Notes under the pieces: model-generated
The model's database searches: none
Told to the model about the DNA's origin: nothing
The model's input: only the letters and a program-made list of their open reading frames with translations
Assembly (NCBI GenBank): GCA_964530005.1
Contig: CAZGZD010000015.1
Location: 1-24,422 of the forward strand
Source of the DNA: CAZGZD01 sp964530005
GTDB taxonomy: Bacteria > Patescibacteriota > Microgenomatia > UBA1406 > GWC2-37-13
DNA length: 24,422 nt
Direction: 5' to 3'
In this document: positions 7,738 through 14,840 of the stretch, one piece after another
How positions within the stretch are numbered: position 1 is the first letter of the stretch
Layout of the letters: each line of letters opens with the position of its first letter
Translations under genes and position numbers: made by a program

Positions 7738-8534
7738 ATTTTTTTTATTTTACTATAAACTTCAGCCTCAAGGTAATCATCGAAAGTATAGAATCCAGGC
7801 TTTTGACCGACAAGCCAGTGTGCCGCAAGAAGTGCGCCTTTGGGGTAAATAGCTCGGTCCCGTGCAGTATGAGTAATCTCCACATATTCAGAGCCGGCAT
7901 CAAATTTGGCCGTATGAATACCAACGACTTCCCCTTCTCTAATTGACTCAATATATAAGTTACCTGATTCATCTTGATTAGTATTTTTTCCAAGCATGAT
8001 TTTATTTTTAGTAGATGAGTTTTGGAGGATGATATCCGCTATTTTTTTAGCAGTACCAGACGGTGCGTCTTTTTTGTGAATATGATGAGTCTCAGTGATC
8101 GATGGGTCAAATCTATATGTAGTGGATATGGTATCAAAAAGTGAAGCTGCGTATTCGATGATCTTAAAGTAAAGATTTGTGCCAATGCCAAAGTTGGGGG
8201 CTGTCAAAAATCGAAGATTTTTTTCTTCAATAATTTTTTTAACCTCTTCAAGGTCTTCCTCCCATCCTGTTGTACCAACTATAATCGCAACGTCTGGACG
8301 AGTTTGGGCAACATGTCTCACTATTGATAGTGGCCCCTCTTTGTGGGAGAAGTCGATGATAACATCAGCCGTATCTATTGGAGTTGAATTAATATTCTCG
8401 CGATTGGCTCCGGGGTCTGTAGCATCAACAATTGCCGAAACTGTTGCATGATTATCCTCCTCTATTGCCTTTTTCACAAGATGGCCGACTTGGCCAAAGC
8501 CATGAATGATGATTGATATATCTTGGACGGACAT
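7734..8534 (-). CDS. dapB: 4-hydroxy-tetrahydrodipicolinate reductase
   Basis: This enzyme reduces the DapA product to tetrahydrodipicolinate with NAD(P)H. The 266-residue protein has an N-terminal Rossmann segment (IIIHGFGQVGHLV at 8-20), VGTTGW at 86-91, TAPNFGIGTNL at 111-121 (the ApNFSxG-type loop) and the signature ETHHIHKKDAPSGTA at 148-162 with the catalytic His and Lys. Most bacterial DapB proteins start with a longer GAxGRMG-type loop; here the glycine pattern is GxGxxG. The start at 8534 lies 10 bases after a TATAAT hexamer, so a second promoter probably drives dapB-dapA in addition to read-through from lysC 37 bases upstream. There is no Shine-Dalgarno. Confidence 0.94.
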   Translation of the reverse strand: MSVQDISIIIHGFGQVGHLVKKAIEEDNHATVSAIVDATDPGANRENINSTPIDTADVIIDFSHKEGPLSIVRHVAQTRPDVAIIVGTTGWEEDLEEVKKIIEEKNLRFLTAPNFGIGTNLYFKIIEYAASLFDTISTTYRFDPSITETHHIHKKDAPSGTAKKIADIILQNSSTKNKIMLGKNTNQDESGNLYIESIREGEVVGIHTAKFDAGSEYVEITHTARDRAIYPKGALLAAHWLVGQKPGFYTFDDYLEAEVYSKIKKI

Positions 8535-8544
8535 AGTAGTACTT

Positions 8545-8550
8545 ATTATA
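8545..8550 (-). promoter_or_regulatory. -10 element of dapB
   Basis: On the minus strand a perfect TATAAT occupies 8550-8545 and ends 10 bases before the dapB ATG. The predicted transcript starts at about 8538, leaving a leader of about 4 bases. It lies in the 37-base gap after lysC. Confidence 0.55.
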
Positions 8551-8571
8551 ATTTAAATAACACCTATTGCA

Positions 8572-9891
8572 TTAGGATTTGAGCTTCGCAATAAAGTGCG
8601 AATGAAGTAGAGTCAGAGCTTTGAGCTTATCACTTGCCGCAATGACGAAGCTTATATTGATCTCGGAGTTGCCGAAGCTGATCATCTCAATGGCAATATT
8701 TGCCTCATGCAGAATCTTTGTGCAATCGGCAATAATTCCTTGATTGTTGCGTAATTTTTTTGAGACGAGCGCTACTATACTGCAATTTTTTTTGATGCTC
8801 AATTTTCCAAATGGAGCAATTGCTTCTTTGAGCTTAGCTATAAGCTTTGCGTCCAAGGTATTGGTCGTCAAAGATACTGAGGCCTCAGACACTGCGATAA
8901 TATCCACACTTATTCCAAGTGCAGCAAACACTGAAAAAAACTCACCCAAATATCCAGAAGTGCCGATCATACTGGGATTATAGATTGTAAGAATGATCTC
9001 ATCGTCTTTGGTCGCTATACTGAATCCGGATGAATCCTGTTTGTTCGTTATTTTCGTACCTCTTGCTTGAGGGTTAAATGTATTTTTGACCTGAATGGGA
9101 ATATCTGCAAGGTATGCTGGCTTAAGTGAGTTATTGTACATTACTCGAGCTCCCCAATTGGATAACTCAAAAGCCTCCTCATACGAGAAAGTACTTATCA
9201 CTTGCGCTTGAGGAACTTTTTTTGGGTCAGCTGACATGATCCCATCTACATCGGTCCATATTTCAATGGAGATAGCATTAAGTGCTGAGGCGAGTATTGT
9301 CGCTGTGAGATCTGATCCACCACGGCCAAGCGTCGTAGTCCGACCTTGCTCATCTTGTGCAATATATCCTGTTACAACGGGAATTAGTTGTTTGTCAAAA
9401 AGAGGTGCAAGTCGGTCATTGGCATTTTCTGCAGTTGCCGATTCAACATACTTAGCATTTCCAAAGGTGCTATCTGTGACAATTATGTCACGTGAATCAA
9501 CAGGTGTCGCATTGATTCCACAAGATGCAAGATATGCACTGATAATGTGTATAGAAAATCTTTCACCATGGCTCGCTATTGCATCTACTTTTTGACTGGG
9601 TGGAAGCTCCTCATCTTTTTCTTCTTTAAGCTTATTGAGAAGGGTGGCTACGTCTGTGGGTGTATCAATATTAAGTTCTTTACAGAGATTTTGGAGACGA
9701 GTCGTAATTGCTTCAAATGTGTCTTTGCCGTGGGCAAGGTCAATAAGTAGATTGGTAATGCCAGACTGTGCTGATACAACAACAAGTTTTCTTTCAGCAG
9801 TTGAGCTTTTTAAGATTTGTGGAATTGTGCTAATTGACTGGGCATTCCCGACAGAAGTACCTCCGAATTTGAAAATAGTAAGATTGAGCAT
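8572..9891 (-). CDS. lysC: Aspartokinase (monofunctional, ACT-domain, LysC type)
   Basis: Aspartokinase phosphorylates aspartate and opens the lysine/threonine/methionine pathway. The 439-residue protein has the kinase motifs KFGGTSVG at 8-15, SHGERFS at 109-115, GRGGSD at 191-196 and IWTDVDGIMSADP at 213-225. Two ACT-type segments follow from about 290, including GTSGYLGEFFSVFAALGISVDIIAVSEAS-type sequence and a final EMISFGNSEINISFVI segment. Length and order match the single-chain lysine-sensitive enzyme and there is no homoserine dehydrogenase fusion. Feedback by lysine through the ACT domains is expected for the family; no RNA leader for lysine sensing fits in the 63-base gap to greA. 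The start is 12 bases after TATAAT. Confidence 0.95.
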   Translation of the reverse strand: MLNLTIFKFGGTSVGNAQSISTIPQILKSSTAERKLVVVSAQSGITNLLIDLAHGKDTFEAITTRLQNLCKELNIDTPTDVATLLNKLKEEKDEELPPSQKVDAIASHGERFSIHIISAYLASCGINATPVDSRDIIVTDSTFGNAKYVESATAENANDRLAPLFDKQLIPVVTGYIAQDEQGRTTTLGRGGSDLTATILASALNAISIEIWTDVDGIMSADPKKVPQAQVISTFSYEEAFELSNWGARVMYNNSLKPAYLADIPIQVKNTFNPQARGTKITNKQDSSGFSIATKDDEIILTIYNPSMIGTSGYLGEFFSVFAALGISVDIIAVSEASVSLTTNTLDAKLIAKLKEAIAPFGKLSIKKNCSIVALVSKKLRNNQGIIADCTKILHEANIAIEMISFGNSEINISFVIAASDKLKALTLLHSHFIAKLKS

Positions 9892-9903
9892 AGAATTTAA
9901 ACA

Positions 9904-9909
9904 ATTATA
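9904..9909 (-). promoter_or_regulatory. -10 element of lysC
   Basis: On the minus strand a perfect TATAAT at 9909-9904 ends 12 bases before the lysC ATG, predicting a leader of about 6 bases. It follows directly after the candidate greA terminator. Confidence 0.55.
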
Positions 9910-9915
9910 TCAAGC

Positions 9916-9946
9916 AAAAAACTACGCAGAGCGCGCAGAATGCAGT
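9916..9946 (-). terminator. Candidate intrinsic terminator after greA
   Basis: On the minus strand, ACTGCA (9946-9941) can pair with TGC and AGT near 9922-9929 around a 2-base bulge, and a run of six T follows (9921-9916). The hairpin lies just after the greA stop and just before the lysC -10. The stem is imperfect, so confidence is moderate. Confidence 0.38.
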
Positions 9947-9954
9947 ATGGGGGA

Positions 9955-10413
9955 TTATTTAACTTGTAGAATATTGTAGATAATCTTCCCTGATGGAATA
10001 ACTACCTCTACCTTTTCGCCTTCACGCTTGCCAATAAGAGCATGGCCAATGGGGGAGTTCTGGGAAAGTTTTTGCTTGGTGATGTCTGCTTCAAAGTCTC
10101 CCACAATCTGAAATTCTTGTTTTTCTCCGTTGACTTGGGCGATGACGGTATTTCCGACGCTAATTGCCGAGGTTGAGCCTCCGCTTTGGACAATCTCATG
10201 ATTTTTCATAATCTCTTCAATCTCAAGCATTCGGCTATCTATAAAAGATAGGGATTCACGAGCTGCGTGATATTCACTGTTTTCCTTGAGATCTCCCATT
10301 GCACGAGCTTTTTGGAGACGGTCTACAGCTTGAGGCCGTTTTATCTCCTGGAGCTCTTTGTACTCAGTCTCAAGACTCTCGAATCCTGTCTGAGTAAGTT
10401 GAATTTTATTCAT
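9955..10413 (-). CDS. greA: Transcription elongation factor GreA
   Basis: GreA enters the RNA polymerase secondary channel and stimulates cleavage of backtracked RNA. The 152-residue protein has the N-terminal coiled coil (about 1-75), whose tip carries the acidic pair Asp41 and Glu44 in GDLKENSEYHAA, as in functional GreA. The C-terminal FKBP-like domain includes SPIGHALIGKREGEKVEVVIPSG. Length is normal, slightly short. Unlike its neighbours it has a long 5' leader: a symmetric -10 region at 10466-10482 and a hairpin plus seven T directly before ATG. A GAGGGG sequence in the hairpin's 3' arm is the only Shine-Dalgarno-like stretch seen before a gene in this window. Regulation by attenuation or start-site masking is therefore likely. 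Confidence 0.96.
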   Translation of the reverse strand: MNKIQLTQTGFESLETEYKELQEIKRPQAVDRLQKARAMGDLKENSEYHAARESLSFIDSRMLEIEEIMKNHEIVQSGGSTSAISVGNTVIAQVNGEKQEFQIVGDFEADITKQKLSQNSPIGHALIGKREGEKVEVVIPSGKIIYNILQVK

Positions 10414-10460
10414 AAAAAAATCCCCTCATCTAAAACGTTCAATAGGCTCATATTGAGGGG
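10414..10460 (-). promoter_or_regulatory. greA leader hairpin with U-run (attenuator-like)
   Basis: On the minus strand, CCCCTCA (10460-10454) pairs perfectly with TGAGGGG (10428-10422) across a 25-base loop. One A and then seven T (10420-10414) follow, directly against the greA ATG at 10413. This has the form of an intrinsic terminator placed before the gene it precedes. The GAGGGG in the 3' arm is also positioned like a ribosome binding site, so the same fold could hide it. Confidence 0.6.
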
Positions 10461-10465
10461 GTCTA

Positions 10466-10482
10466 AGTAGTATAATACTACT
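10466..10482. promoter_or_regulatory. Symmetric bidirectional -10 region between greA and tRNA-Glu
   Basis: AGTAGTATAATACTACT is a perfect inverted repeat around its central base. It gives TATAAT on the plus strand (10471-10476, towards tRNA-Glu) and TATTAT or TATACT on the minus strand (towards greA). Minus-strand transcription would start near 10462-10465, just before the greA leader hairpin; plus-strand transcription near 10483. Confidence 0.5.
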
Positions 10483-10502
10483 ACACCTCGAAGCTGATGT
10501 CA

Positions 10503-10528
10503 ATTGTCGCCGATTCATCGGGGGCAAT
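10503..10528. other. Unassigned hairpin upstream of tRNA-Glu
   Basis: A 26-base segment folds into ten or eleven pairs with one G-G mismatch and a TTCA loop: ATTGTCGCCGA on the left and TCGGGGGCAAT on the right. No T-run follows on either strand. It would lie within the tRNA precursor leader if transcription begins at the symmetric promoter. Role unknown. Confidence 0.4.
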
Positions 10529-10549
10529 ACAGGTTAGATTTAAGATGTT

Positions 10550-10621
10550 GGCCCCATCGTCTAGTGGTTAGGACGCTAGGTTCTCATCCTAGTAACACGG
10601 GTTCGACTCCCGTTGGGGTCA
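10550..10621 (+). tRNA. tRNA-Glu (anticodon CUC)
   Basis: A complete cloverleaf reads from 10550 to the discriminator A at 10621. The acceptor GGCCCCA pairs with TGGGGTC (one G-U pair). The D arm is GTCT/GGAC around AGTGGTTA. The anticodon arm CTAGG/CCTAG has the loop TTCTCAT, with anticodon CTC at 10583-10585, reading GAG (Glu). The T arm is ACGGG/CCCGT with the loop TTCGACT. The CCA end is not encoded (ACAA follows), so it must be added after transcription. Divergent from greA. Confidence 0.96.
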
Positions 10622-10639
10622 CAATTGAGGTTTGAGTCG

Positions 10640-10668
10640 TTGTAATAGCCTATGTTGCGTGATATACT
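10640..10668 (+). promoter_or_regulatory. Promoter of the 10674 gene
   Basis: TTGTAA (10640-10645) and TATACT (10663-10668) are separated by exactly 17 bases. The predicted start of transcription is 10674-10675, the ATG itself, so the message would be leaderless. This promoter fixes the start at 10674 rather than the in-frame ATG at 10632. Confidence 0.6.
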
Positions 10669-10673
10669 TTGGT

Positions 10674-10949
10674 ATGTCAAACAAATATGAAGGTCTTCCT
10701 CGTGTAAAACCCATACGGCTACATTCTGCCGAAATGCTTCAGGCAAATCCCACACTGATTGGGGGTTTGGGAGTAGTGGTTGGATTACTCGCTCAAACTG
10801 TAAATGCGTTATTGCCAGTAAGTGAAACTGCACATAGTGCTTTGCTTGTGCCAAGTTTGCTCGGTGGATTTGTTGCGGGAGTATTGGGGTCAGTTAGACT
10901 AGGACGAAGAATAGAAAGAAGGTACTATGAGAGACGTGCTAATCCTTAG
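10674..10949 (+). CDS. Small membrane protein of unknown function
   Basis: The product from ATG 10674 is 91 residues and I do not recognise it. After a polar N-terminus of about 28 residues come two hydrophobic stretches (about 28-47 around LIGGLGVVVGLLAQTV and about 55-72 around LLVPSLLGGFVAGVLGSV). The C-terminus is strongly basic (GRRIERRYYERR). This predicts two membrane spans with both ends on the inside. The reading frame extends upstream to 10632, but a TTGTAA-17-TATACT promoter ends only 5 bases before 10674, so the later start is chosen. It follows tRNA-Glu by 52 bases and is followed by a hairpin at 10967-10987. A promoter of this quality is the best sign that it is real. Confidence 0.6.
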   Translation: MSNKYEGLPRVKPIRLHSAEMLQANPTLIGGLGVVVGLLAQTVNALLPVSETAHSALLVPSLLGGFVAGVLGSVRLGRRIERRYYERRANP

Positions 10950-10966
10950 GGTGGTTTTGGCACTCT

Positions 10967-10987
10967 CAACTTGATTAGAGCAAGTTG
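10967..10987 (+). other. Stem-loop after the small membrane protein gene
   Basis: CAACTTG (10967-10973) pairs perfectly with CAAGTTG (10981-10987) around a 7-base loop, 17 bases after the stop at 10949. No T-run follows, so it is either a U-independent terminator or an mRNA 3'-end stabiliser. Confidence 0.35.
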
Positions 10988-11065
10988 CTTCAGCTCGGTT
11001 GTTAAGATCTACAGAGCGCAAACTTCAACTATTACCTGCAAGGAAAAGAATAATAAAGAAAGCAT

Positions 11066-11935
11066 TTACTTCTGCGCAGCGTCAACAAGTGGTTGGAACT
11101 TGTCCCAATCTTGAGCTCCAAAGAGCGCTTGATTGTTGACAAAGAAGTGGGGAGTGCCGTTGAATCCAAGGGCAGCATCCATTTTTTCATCACGTGTAAG
11201 ATCTGCCTCATGCTTTTTTGACTGCAGACAATCCGTAAGCTGCGCACTGTCAACGGTTGATGCGAGGAAATCAACAAGCTTTGAAGTCAATGCTCTATCA
11301 TTTTTTACGTCATTATTTTGTAGGTTATATCCATCGTTTGACATAAGTAAATCATGAGCTTCCCAGAATTTATTTTGATCATAAGCACAGTATAGGGCTT
11401 CTGCTGCAAGGCGACCATTTCCATGACCATTTCCGAAGAGCATGACAAAGGAGGCTTGGCCTTGATCGACAAGCTTTTTCATCTCAGGGACTGGTGGAGT
11501 ATAACTACCACCTTGTGATTTATATACAGCGCCTGTTTCTTTAGCGACTTCTGGGTTAAATCCACCAGCGACATGGCAGTATGGGCAACTAGGATCGCTG
11601 ATTTCAACAAAAAGCACTTTGCGATTTGCGTCGCCAAATTTGAGATATCCATCTGAGAAAAGGTCCTTTATAGTTTTTATATCAACTGTGGTTTGTTGTG
11701 GCTGTGCAGCTTGATCTGTGGTTGTTCCGGCTGTGGTTTGACCTTTTTTGAGCTGTTGGACTTGAGAGAAGAAATATCCGGCAAGAAGTGAGGCGGCTAC
11801 AAGAAGAAGAATAAGTACATTATTGGTTGCAAGTGGCTTGGATGCAATTGCCTGTACGTGTGCTACTGGAGATGATTGTGCTGCTGCTTTACGGGTAGGT
11901 GCTTTTTTGGTGCGAGTTGTCTTTTTCACGGCCAT
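11066..11935 (-). CDS. Membrane-anchored DsbA/thioredoxin-like protein
   Basis: The 289-residue protein has a very basic N-terminus, one membrane span (about 39-57) and an external thioredoxin-fold domain. That domain has a CPYC redox centre (Cys117, Cys120) in EISDPSCPYCHVAGG and, late in the chain, GTPHFFVN with the cis-proline expected near the active site. Lys/Asp-rich helices lie between, as in the DsbA/thioredoxin_4 group. The likely role is making or exchanging disulfides in exported proteins; a partner such as VKOR is not in the window. Two further cysteines (in LYCAYD and TDCLQS) could form a second pair. Its promoter is the best in the window (TTGACA-17-TATAGT) and ends 8 bases before ATG. 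It lies downstream of alaS on the same strand. Confidence 0.88.
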   Translation of the reverse strand: MAVKKTTRTKKAPTRKAAAQSSPVAHVQAIASKPLATNNVLILLLVAASLLAGYFFSQVQQLKKGQTTAGTTTDQAAQPQQTTVDIKTIKDLFSDGYLKFGDANRKVLFVEISDPSCPYCHVAGGFNPEVAKETGAVYKSQGGSYTPPVPEMKKLVDQGQASFVMLFGNGHGNGRLAAEALYCAYDQNKFWEAHDLLMSNDGYNLQNNDVKNDRALTSKLVDFLASTVDSAQLTDCLQSKKHEADLTRDEKMDAALGFNGTPHFFVNNQALFGAQDWDKFQPLVDAAQK

Positions 11936-11943
11936 AAGAATAA

Positions 11944-11972
11944 ACTATATATGAGCAAAAAATATTTGTCAA
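11944..11972 (-). promoter_or_regulatory. Near-consensus promoter of the DsbA-like gene
   Basis: On the minus strand TTGACA (11972-11967), a 17-base spacer and TATAGT (11949-11944) form a nearly ideal sigma-70-type promoter. Only 8 bases separate the -10 from ATG, so the leader would be 1-2 bases. Confidence 0.75.
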
Positions 11973-12004
11973 GCCTGATTTAATTGGAGTTAAGGATTGT
12001 TTAC

Positions 12005-13834
12005 TTATTTAGCGTATACACGATACAGATTGGAGCCGATTTTCTTGAACTTGAAAATCTCGATCTTCCCGATTTCGCCAGTTGATCCAATATGAGGACC
12101 TCCACAGAGCTCGATTGAGTAGGAATCTTGAGGGTTATCTGGTCCGCCCCCAATAAATGCAACGCTCACGGTATCTGCATATTTATGCTTGAAAAATGCT
12201 TTTGCACCGAGTGCAAACGCCTTCTCCTTATCCATAGATACAAAGGTTGAGGGAAGATCTGCTTTGATCTTATCATTAACTATTTTTTCGGCTTGCTGAA
12301 TATCCGCGTCTGTTGGGCTTGTTGCGGAGTAGAAGTCGAACCTCAATCTTTCTCCCGTGATATTGGATCCTTCCTGTTTTGCGTCTGGACCCAATATGTC
12401 TTGAAGAGCCTGATGCAGAAGGTGAGTGGCGGTGTGATACCGGACAACTTGCTCACTTTTGTCAGCAAGACCTCCTTTAAATTTATTTGCGGCAGTACTG
12501 CGAGAGCGATCCTTGTGCATATCGAATTCTTTTGTAAAGCTTTTCATATCTATTTTCTGACCCTGACTTTCAAATATCTCAGCCGTCATCTCGACGGGAA
12601 ATCCATATGATTGGTATAGATCAAATGCAAGCTTGCCGTCGATCTTGTCTATTTTTTTGATCTGCCTTAATCCTTCTTTGAGAGCGGCTTCGAACTTAAC
12701 CACCTCTTCTTTAAGTATTGGTCTTATGCTTTCGAGGTCTCTGGATTTATCAAAATATACTTTGTCGTAGACCTCAACTACAGCTTCTGCCACATCATCA
12801 AATATTGAAGAGGGTGGTAGCTCGCCCATAAGCTCATTCATCTTGAGAAGAGAGCGTCTGAGAAGTCGCCTTAAGATATATCCTTGCTCTTTGTTTGATG
12901 GTCGCACTCCATCTTTGATCAAAAAAACCGCTGTTTTCAGGTGATCGGCCACAACCCTTATGGATTTTTTATTTTCTTCGTATGATTTATTAGAAATTTT
13001 CTCGATTTTTTTTATGATGTTTGAGTATATGTCTGAGTTGAATACATCTGGATCATCATTTGCAGCTGCAAGTAGGCGCTCAAGCCCACCACCAAAATCC
13101 ACATTTTTCTGTGGAAGCTCTTCAAAACTACCATCTTCAAGCTTTCTGTACTGCATAAATACTGAGTTGCCGATCTCAAGGAATCTGCCACAGTCGCAGT
13201 TGGGGTGACAATTATCACCAAATGCGGGATTATGAGGAGTGTCAAATTGAAAAAAGATCTCACTGTCTGGACCTCCTGGTTCCCCTGCAGACATATTTTG
13301 TGGGATCCCGTCTCGGGACCACCAATTTTTGTCTGCTGGATAAAGGAATATATTACGGCCGATTTCGCCTACGAGTCCGGCTTTCTTAAAGATATTTTTC
13401 CATATCTCTACTGACTCGGTGTCAGGTGGAATCTGGTCGTTTCCTGCAAATGCTGTGACGAAAAGTCGCTCTGGGTTGATGCCTAGTCCATGCACCTTGT
13501 CTGTCAAAAACTCAAAAAACCAATTGAGCTGCTCTTTCTTAAAATACTGGCCAAGCGACCAATTGCCCATCATCTCAAAGCCTGTCGTATGGCGATTGTC
13601 TCCAATCTCTTCAATATCTTGGGCTCGAAAACAGGGTTGAATATTGAAAAGTAGTGTGCCTTGCGGGTGAGGTTCGCCCAATAGATTGGGAACAAACTGT
13701 TGCATACCAGATCCCGTAAAAAGAGTAGTTGGATCATCTTTGGGGACAAGTGGAATAGGAGGTACTTCTTTATGATTTCGCTCTATCCAAAAATCAGTAA
13801 ATAGTTTGCGGACTTTCAAATGACCGATGCGCAT
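12005..13834 (-). CDS. alaS: Alanyl-tRNA synthetase, short form without C-terminal DHHA1/C-Ala domain
   Basis: This cytosolic enzyme charges tRNA-Ala. From ATG 13834 the product is 609 residues against about 870 in Escherichia coli. It keeps the class II catalytic core (GSGMQQFVPNLLG at 41-53, PCFRAQDIEEIGDNRHTTGFEMMGNWS near 67-93), the tRNA-recognition middle part and the editing domain, with HTATH at 467-471 and the Cys577/His581 zinc ligands in CGGPHIG. The chain ends right after the editing domain, so the C-terminal DHHA1 domain is absent. The frame could extend to 13942, but that adds a membrane-like stretch foreign to the family. An extended -10 (TGTTATACT) ends 8 bases before 13834, which decides the start. 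Confidence 0.94.
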   Translation of the reverse strand: MRIGHLKVRKLFTDFWIERNHKEVPPIPLVPKDDPTTLFTGSGMQQFVPNLLGEPHPQGTLLFNIQPCFRAQDIEEIGDNRHTTGFEMMGNWSLGQYFKKEQLNWFFEFLTDKVHGLGINPERLFVTAFAGNDQIPPDTESVEIWKNIFKKAGLVGEIGRNIFLYPADKNWWSRDGIPQNMSAGEPGGPDSEIFFQFDTPHNPAFGDNCHPNCDCGRFLEIGNSVFMQYRKLEDGSFEELPQKNVDFGGGLERLLAAANDDPDVFNSDIYSNIIKKIEKISNKSYEENKKSIRVVADHLKTAVFLIKDGVRPSNKEQGYILRRLLRRSLLKMNELMGELPPSSIFDDVAEAVVEVYDKVYFDKSRDLESIRPILKEEVVKFEAALKEGLRQIKKIDKIDGKLAFDLYQSYGFPVEMTAEIFESQGQKIDMKSFTKEFDMHKDRSRSTAANKFKGGLADKSEQVVRYHTATHLLHQALQDILGPDAKQEGSNITGERLRFDFYSATSPTDADIQQAEKIVNDKIKADLPSTFVSMDKEKAFALGAKAFFKHKYADTVSVAFIGGGPDNPQDSYSIELCGGPHIGSTGEIGKIEIFKFKKIGSNLYRVYAK

Positions 13835-13842
13835 AGTAAAAT

Positions 13843-13850
13843 AGTATAAC
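13843..13850. promoter_or_regulatory. Overlapping divergent -10 elements for alaS and nnrD
   Basis: On the minus strand an extended -10, TGT plus TATACT (13848-13843), lies 8 bases before the alaS ATG. On the plus strand TATAAC (13845-13850) overlaps it and points to the dehydratase gene. A second plus-strand candidate, TAAAAT (13865-13870), would suit a start at 13884. Confidence 0.5.
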
Positions 13851-13868
13851 AGATGGTAGAAGGCTAAA

Positions 13869-14822
13869 ATGATAAGTGACACTATGAATATCCAGACAAT
13901 TAAAGTAGATGATAATTCAGGAATACGACCCTTTATAGGCAAACTCCATATTCCAGCATCTGACTCTCACAAGGGGCAAAATGGCAAGGCGCTCATCATC
14001 GGCGGATCATCGCTTTTTCATGCGGCCCCCGTATGGGCTGCCAGTACAGCCTCAATATTCGTGGATATGGTTCATCTTGCATCAATTGACGCAAATATTG
14101 AAGTTGTACAAAGCCTAAAAAAAAGCTTTTGGTCGGGGATGGTGGTACCCCAATCCCAGATTGTAAATTATTTGGAAGAAGATGATGTCGCACTTATTGG
14201 TTCGGGAATGATGAGGACTGATGAAAAATTGAAGCCAATCGAAGATTTTAATATAAAAGATATCGAAGCCCTTGCAGATATTGAAGATGAAGGATCTCAG
14301 ACATATTACTTGACCAGATATCTTTTCAAAAACTTTCCAAATAAGAAGTGGGTGATTGACGCAGGCGCTTTGCAGATGATGAGCTCGACTTGGCTTAAAG
14401 ATCTTACGATAAGGCCAGTCTTGACTCCCCACCAAGGAGAGTTTGAAAGACTATTCGGAGTTGATATAGGCCACCTTGCAAAAGAGCAAAAGATAGAGGT
14501 GGTGACACGTACTGCATCTGCGTATAAATGCATTATTCTTCTCAAGGCGGTAATTGATATTGCTTCAGATGGGGAGACGACTGTCGTCGTCGAGGGCGGT
14601 AATGCCGGTCTCACACGGGGCGGGACAGGTGACGCGTTGGCTGGAATATGTGCAGGGCTTTTTGCCCGTTCTGATGGGCTTACTGCATCAATTTGTGCGT
14701 CATATCTTCTTAAGAAGGCGGCCTCAGAGCTTTATAAAGAATATGGGTACTGGTATACTATAGAAGATATTATTCACCAGATTGGACGTACGATGCAAGT
14801 CATTCGTCAGGAAATCACATAA
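13869..14822 (+). CDS. nnrD: ADP/ATP-dependent NAD(P)H-hydrate dehydratase
   Basis: This enzyme repairs hydrated NADH/NADPH at the expense of ADP or ATP. The product is up to 317 residues with the ribokinase-like carbohydrate-kinase (YjeF C-terminal) fold. Motifs are HKGQNGKALIIGGSSLFHAAP at 34-54, WVIDAGAL at 161-168, LTPHQGEFERLFG at 185-197 and the catalytic/anion-hole segment GGNAGLTRGGTGDALAGI at 243-260. The usual fused NnrE epimerase domain is absent, so this is a stand-alone dehydratase; epimerisation would need another protein or occur spontaneously. The start is uncertain: ATG 13869 overlaps a TAAAAT that could be the -10 for the second ATG at 13884, 5 codons later. It is divergent from alaS and 18 bases ahead of the next gene. 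Confidence 0.9.
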   Translation: MISDTMNIQTIKVDDNSGIRPFIGKLHIPASDSHKGQNGKALIIGGSSLFHAAPVWAASTASIFVDMVHLASIDANIEVVQSLKKSFWSGMVVPQSQIVNYLEEDDVALIGSGMMRTDEKLKPIEDFNIKDIEALADIEDEGSQTYYLTRYLFKNFPNKKWVIDAGALQMMSSTWLKDLTIRPVLTPHQGEFERLFGVDIGHLAKEQKIEVVTRTASAYKCIILLKAVIDIASDGETTVVVEGGNAGLTRGGTGDALAGICAGLFARSDGLTASICASYLLKKAASELYKEYGYWYTIEDIIHQIGRTMQVIRQEIT

Positions 14823-14840
14823 TAGATAAGTGCAGAATCT

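Noticed and set aside
10576..10854. Minus-strand open frame of 92 codons across tRNA-Glu
   Set aside because: Its C-terminus is the antisense of the tRNA (a common artefact), and it is antisense to the better supported 10674 gene.
13835..13942. N-terminal extension of alaS with a membrane-like segment
   Set aside because: AlaRS is cytosolic and begins near the GHLKVRKLF segment; an extended -10 promoter lies inside the extension, 8 bases before ATG 13834.
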